This document shows, in pieces, positions 62,384-64,000 of a stretch of 64,000 nt of DNA. Position 1 is the first letter of the stretch, and each line of letters starts with the position of its first letter. The stretch is from the NCBI RefSeq assembly GCF_012927125.1, contig NZ_JABBFZ010000003.1, positions 1-64,000 on the forward strand. The letters are read 5' to 3'. This stretch comes from Paraburkholderia antibiotica (GTDB lineage Bacteria; Pseudomonadota; Gammaproteobacteria; Burkholderiales; Burkholderiaceae). The position numbers and the translations under genes were made by a program. Below the pieces are notes generated by a model that did not search any database, was not told where the DNA came from, and saw only the letters and a program-made list of their open reading frames with translations.

Positions 62384-64000
62384 ATGAACGCACCTCAAGT
62401 TTTCGATCCGCACGGCGCCGTCGCTGCGGTGGCCGCCGATCCCGAAGCGCGTCTGCGCGAAATTCCCTATAACTACACGTCGTTCTCCGACCGCGAAATC
62501 GTCATTCGACTGCTGGGCAACGACGCCTGGGACGCGCTCGCCGAACTGCGCGCCGAACGCCGCACCGGCCGCTCGGCACGGATGCTGTACGAAGTGCTCG
62601 GCGACATCTGGGTCGTTCGCCGCAATCCGTATCTGCAGGATGACCTGCTCGACAACCCGAAGCGCCGCGCGCTGCTGATCGAGGCGCTCAATCACCGCCT
62701 CGCCGAAATCGAGAAGCGCCGCCGCGCCGATCTGAGCGAACACGGCGACGAAGCCGGCATCGAGCGCGCCGCGCGCGTCGAAACGCTGGTGCAGGCCGCG
62801 CGCCGCGCGATCGACGAATTCGCCAGCGAGTTCCAGAAGAGCTACGACCTGCGCCGCCGCGCAACGCGCGTGCTCGGCAAGGTCACGCAGAAAGACAACA
62901 TCAAGTTCGACGGTCTGTCGCGCGTCGCGCACGTGACCGACGCGACCGACTGGCGCGTCGAATACCCGTTCGTCGTGCTGACGCCGGACTCCGAGGCCGA
63001 AATCGCCGGCATGATCAAGGCCTGCTTCGAACTCGGCCTGACCGTGATTCCGCGCGGGGGCGGCACCGGCTACACGGGCGGCGCGGTGCCGCTCACGCCG
63101 TTCTCGGCCGTCATCAACACCGAAAAGCTCGAACAGCTCGGCCCGGTCGAGATGACCGACCTGCCGGGCGTCGATCGCAAGGTCGCGACGATCTTCTCGG
63201 GCGCGGGCGTCGTTACGCGTCGGGTGACCGAAGCGGCCGAGCAGGCCGGCTTCGTGTTCGCGGTCGATCCGACTTCGCTGGATGCATCGTGTGTCGGTGG
63301 CAACGTCGCGATGAACGCGGGCGGCAAGAAGGCGGTGCTGTGGGGCACCGCGCTGGACAACCTGGCGTGGTGGCGGATGGTCGACCCGGAAGGGAACTGG
63401 CTCGAAGTCACGCGCCTCGACCATAACCTCGGCAAGATTCACGACATCGAAGTCGCGCGTTTCGAGCTGAACTGGTTCGACGGCAACTACGCACCGGGCG
63501 AGAAGCTGCTGCGCACTGAGGCGCTCGACATCAAGGGCCGCGTGTTCCGCAAGGAAGGCCTCGGCAAGGACGTTACCGACAAATTCCTCGCCGGCCTGCC
63601 GGGCGTGCAGAAGGAAGGCTGCGACGGGCTTATCACGTCCGCGCGCTGGGTGCTGCACAAGATGCCCGCGCATACGCGCACCGTCTGCCTCGAATTCTTC
63701 GGCCAGGCGCGCGAGGCGATTCCGAGCATCGTCGAAATCAAGGACTATCTGTTCGAAACGTCGCGCCAGGGCGGCGCGATTCTCGCGGGCCTCGAGCATC
63801 TGGACGAGCGCTATCTGCGCGCGGTCGGCTATGCGACCAAGAGCAAGCGCAACGCGTTTCCGAAGATGGTGCTGATCGGCGACATCGTCGGTAACGATGC
63901 GGATGCGGTCGCGCAGGCCACCTCCGAAGTCGTGCGGATGGCCAACGGCAAGAGCGGTGAAGGCTTCGTCGCGGTCAGCGCCGAGGCGCGCAAGCGCTTC
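62384..64000 (+). CDS. large FAD-linked oxidase with DUF3683 N-terminus (3' end outside window)
   Basis: 539 codons visible from ATG 62384 with no stop before the window edge. The N-terminus ([25 protein letters not shown]) and [29 protein letters not shown] are typical of DUF3683. The FAD-binding type 4 domain follows from about 190: [57 protein letters not shown]. Proteins of this build are usually about 1300 aa and continue with an FAD-oxidase C-terminus and Fe-S (GlpC-like) domains, as in D-lactate dehydrogenases and relatives. Probably oxidises a 2-hydroxy acid into the respiratory chain. Divergent from ilvA. Confidence 0.88.
   Translation, partial: MNAPQVFDPHGAVAAVAADPEARLREIPYNYTSFSDREIVIRLLGNDAWDALAELRAERRTGRSARMLYEVLGDIWVVRRNPYLQDDLLDNPKRRALLIEALNHRLAEIEKRRRADLSEHGDEAGIERAARVETLVQAARRAIDEFASEFQKSYDLRRRATRVLGKVTQKDNIKFDGLSRVAHVTDATDWRVEYPFVVLTPDSEAEIAGMIKACFELGLTVIPRGGGTGYTGGAVPLTPFSAVINTEKLEQLGPVEMTDLPGVDRKVATIFSGAGVVTRRVTEAAEQAGFVFAVDPTSLDASCVGGNVAMNAGGKKAVLWGTALDNLAWWRMVDPEGNWLEVTRLDHNLGKIHDIEVARFELNWFDGNYAPGEKLLRTEALDIKGRVFRKEGLGKDVTDKFLAGLPGVQKEGCDGLITSARWVLHKMPAHTRTVCLEFFGQAREAIPSIVEIKDYLFETSRQGGAILAGLEHLDERYLRAVGYATKSKRNAFPKMVLIGDIVGNDADAVAQATSEVVRMANGKSGEGFVAVSAEARKRF

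Noticed and set aside
62366..63799. 477-aa minus-strand open frame
   Set aside because: It is antisense to the plus-strand FAD oxidase, which has clear DUF3683 and FAD-binding motifs; the antisense frame is Arg/Asp/Val-rich with no domain, a GC-codon artefact.
1..64000. CRISPR arrays, rRNA and tRNA genes
   Set aside because: No regularly spaced direct repeats with unique spacers and no tRNA or rRNA signatures were seen; the 97-bp, 10-bp and 9-bp arrays are contiguous tandem repeats without spacers.

Overview
The window looks like a chromosome segment of a Paraburkholderia/Burkholderia-type betaproteobacterium. The right-hand genes are GC-rich with strong C/G third-position bias, and they carry typical Burkholderiaceae content: an ilvA-nucleotidase-queF operon beside a large DUF3683 FAD oxidase, an OmpC-type porin, EcsC, CHRD, and LysR/MFS pairs. 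I saw no rRNA, tRNA or CRISPR array.

About 1-24.35 kb is a mobile, defence-rich island with more mixed codon use. It opens with a tightly coupled recombinase operon: the 3' end of one tyrosine recombinase, two more of 514 and 668 aa, and a small coiled-coil protein. This recalls Tn554 TnpABC, recombinase-in-trio elements and the GmtY/GmtZ/GmtX 'gamma-mobile-trio'. The cargo includes an XRE regulator, orphan antitoxin-like proteins, an XRE-ImmA/IrrE protease with a coupled partner, an Mrr-like nuclease with a zinc ribbon, a complete type I restriction-modification operon (hsdR-hsdM-hsdS), an Amj-type lipid II flippase, an S51 peptidase, two neighbouring genes with HEPN-type motifs, an IS1182-family element next to a deleted relative, an IS5-like relic, and an antitoxin-like gene split by an in-frame TAA. 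An AT-richer stretch with two exact DnaA boxes lies at the right edge.

About 24.4-34.2 kb is a catabolic cluster. A LysR regulator is divergent from an MFS transporter, followed by a class III CoA-transferase, porin, thiolase, SDR reductase and a fused enoyl-CoA hydratase/3-hydroxyacyl-CoA dehydrogenase. Together they look like uptake, CoA activation and beta-oxidation of an unidentified acid.

About 34.3-49 kb is signalling: a bestrophin-like membrane protein; a chemoreceptor whose 3' end, stop codon included, is repeated with an exact 97-bp period; a di-haem cytochrome that lacks an export signal; a LysR/MFS pair whose transporter has an NGT repeat loop; and three tandem LuxR-type response regulators, an aquaporin and a 1526-aa BvgS/EvgS-like hybrid kinase. 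A shared palindrome TCGGA-N4-TCCGA lies upstream of several of these genes. A possible minus-strand sRNA follows the kinase.

About 49-64 kb looks like core chromosome: CHRD protein, HSL-type hydrolase, EcsC protein, DHA2 efflux pump with MarR, a D-amino-acid module (PLP deaminase, RpiR regulator, D-aminoacylase, RidA), then queF, a 5'-nucleotidase and ilvA on the minus strand, and the start of the FAD oxidase running off the right edge. A 10-bp G-rich tandem repeat lies between ilvA and the oxidase.
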